A program made the translations under genes and the position numbers. The notes under the pieces are model-generated. The model saw only the letters and a program-made list of their open reading frames with translations. It was not told where the DNA came from and did no database searches. This document shows positions 63,770-64,000 of a DNA stretch of 64,000 bases, one piece after another (positions within the stretch are counted from its first letter, which is position 1; each line of letters starts with the position of its first letter). The stretch spans positions 1 through 64,000 of the forward strand of contig NZ_JADMKV010000017.1 in assembly GCF_015476545.1 (NCBI RefSeq), read 5' to 3'. This DNA is from Methylobacter sp. BlB1 (lineage in GTDB: Bacteria; Pseudomonadota; Gammaproteobacteria; Methylococcales; Methylomonadaceae).

Positions 63770-64000
63770 TTAGTTAGAACGCAGCGCAATGGGCTCGAGT
63801 TTTTCTGATTCCGCTTCCCTATCGTTTATAGCGCTAACACCATGGCCGACAGCAAAGGCTATGATTTTGTCGACTGCAGATGCAACGGAGAATTGCTCAT
63901 TCAGTAGCTTGTTCGCATTTTCTCCCATTTGAGTCCTCAATGTTTCATCATGCAGCAGCTTCAAGGCATTTTTTAACAGCCCTTCGTCATCGCCATTGCT
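63770..64000 (-). CDS. Glycosyltransferase, C-terminal end (partial)
   Basis: The minus-strand frame is open to the window edge and ends at 63770. The 76 visible residues (GDDEGLLKNALKLLHDETL, MGENANKLLNEQFSVASAVD) match the C-terminal end of GT4/GT-B glycosyltransferases, where a Glu after the nucleotide-sugar site precedes this helix. It is 242 bp upstream of the WecA-like fusion on the same strand, so it belongs to the polysaccharide region. Sugar specificity cannot be told. Confidence 0.75.
   Translation of the reverse strand, partial: SNGDDEGLLKNALKLLHDETLRTQMGENANKLLNEQFSVASAVDKIIAFAVGHGVSAINDREAESEKLEPIALRSN

Overview
The window looks like chromosomal DNA of a denitrification-capable gammaproteobacterium, probably a methanotroph-type (Methylococcales-like) organism. 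The reasons are a nirS/heme d1 operon, two glnK-amtB pairs beside glnA-ntrB-ntrC, an OmpL-like (BBP2) porin, a MauG-like dihaem protein, and moderate GC with compact operons. The taxon is an inference: no rRNA or methane monooxygenase gene lies here. I saw no tRNA, CRISPR array, intact insertion sequence or prophage.

Layout. 1-2000: small hypothetical membrane or secreted proteins and sparse intergenic DNA. 2.1-5.4 kb: citrate synthase, then a persulfide dioxygenase-TauE/SafE sulfite exporter pair. 5.4-12 kb: nirS, cytochrome c, nirC, nirF, nirD, nirL, nirG, nirH, nirJ, a nearly complete cytochrome cd1/haem d1 operon without nirE, nirN or nor. 12-15.4 kb: a large AsmA-like DUF748 protein. 15.4-25.2 kb: nitrogen control, with two glnK-amtB operons, a BBP2 porin, glnA, ntrB and ntrC. 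The sequence shows sigma-54 promoters and NtrC-like boxes for one glnK-amtB operon and for the divergent porin. 25.8-27.4 kb: a dihaem peroxidase-like protein. 27.5-32.1 kb: a TetR-controlled tripartite efflux system (TolC, EmrA, EmrB) with a clear palindromic operator. 32.2-34 kb: pdxA-rsmA. 34.2-41 kb: orphan CheB, a CheB-CheR-PAS fusion and a PAS hybrid histidine kinase. 41-47.8 kb: acetyltransferase, small acidic protein, P-loop ATPase, metA, guanine deaminase, purM and an AI-2E-family permease. 48-58.8 kb: a carbohydrate region with a GH1-like hydrolase, a glycosyltransferase/UDP-galactopyranose-mutase-like fusion, cobO, a GH2 hydrolase, galT, galK and galM. 59.2-64 kb: a sterol-desaturase-family enzyme, an O-antigen-ligase-like protein, a WecA-like transferase fused to a CapD-type N-terminal half, and the end of a glycosyltransferase.

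The most novel signal is a pair of paralogous intergenic loci (about 33958-34105 and 41683-41829). Each has two tandem 15-bp direct repeats, exactly 27 bp, a -10 box with a dyad over the expected start site, conserved RNA blocks and a strong intrinsic terminator. They look like two copies of a small RNA gene with a shared upstream control element. Other points of interest are the nitrogen-regulated porin, a translationally coupled small ORF in front of the GH1-like gene, two unusual polysaccharide-enzyme fusions, and competing hairpins in the large gap before the CheB-CheR fusion.
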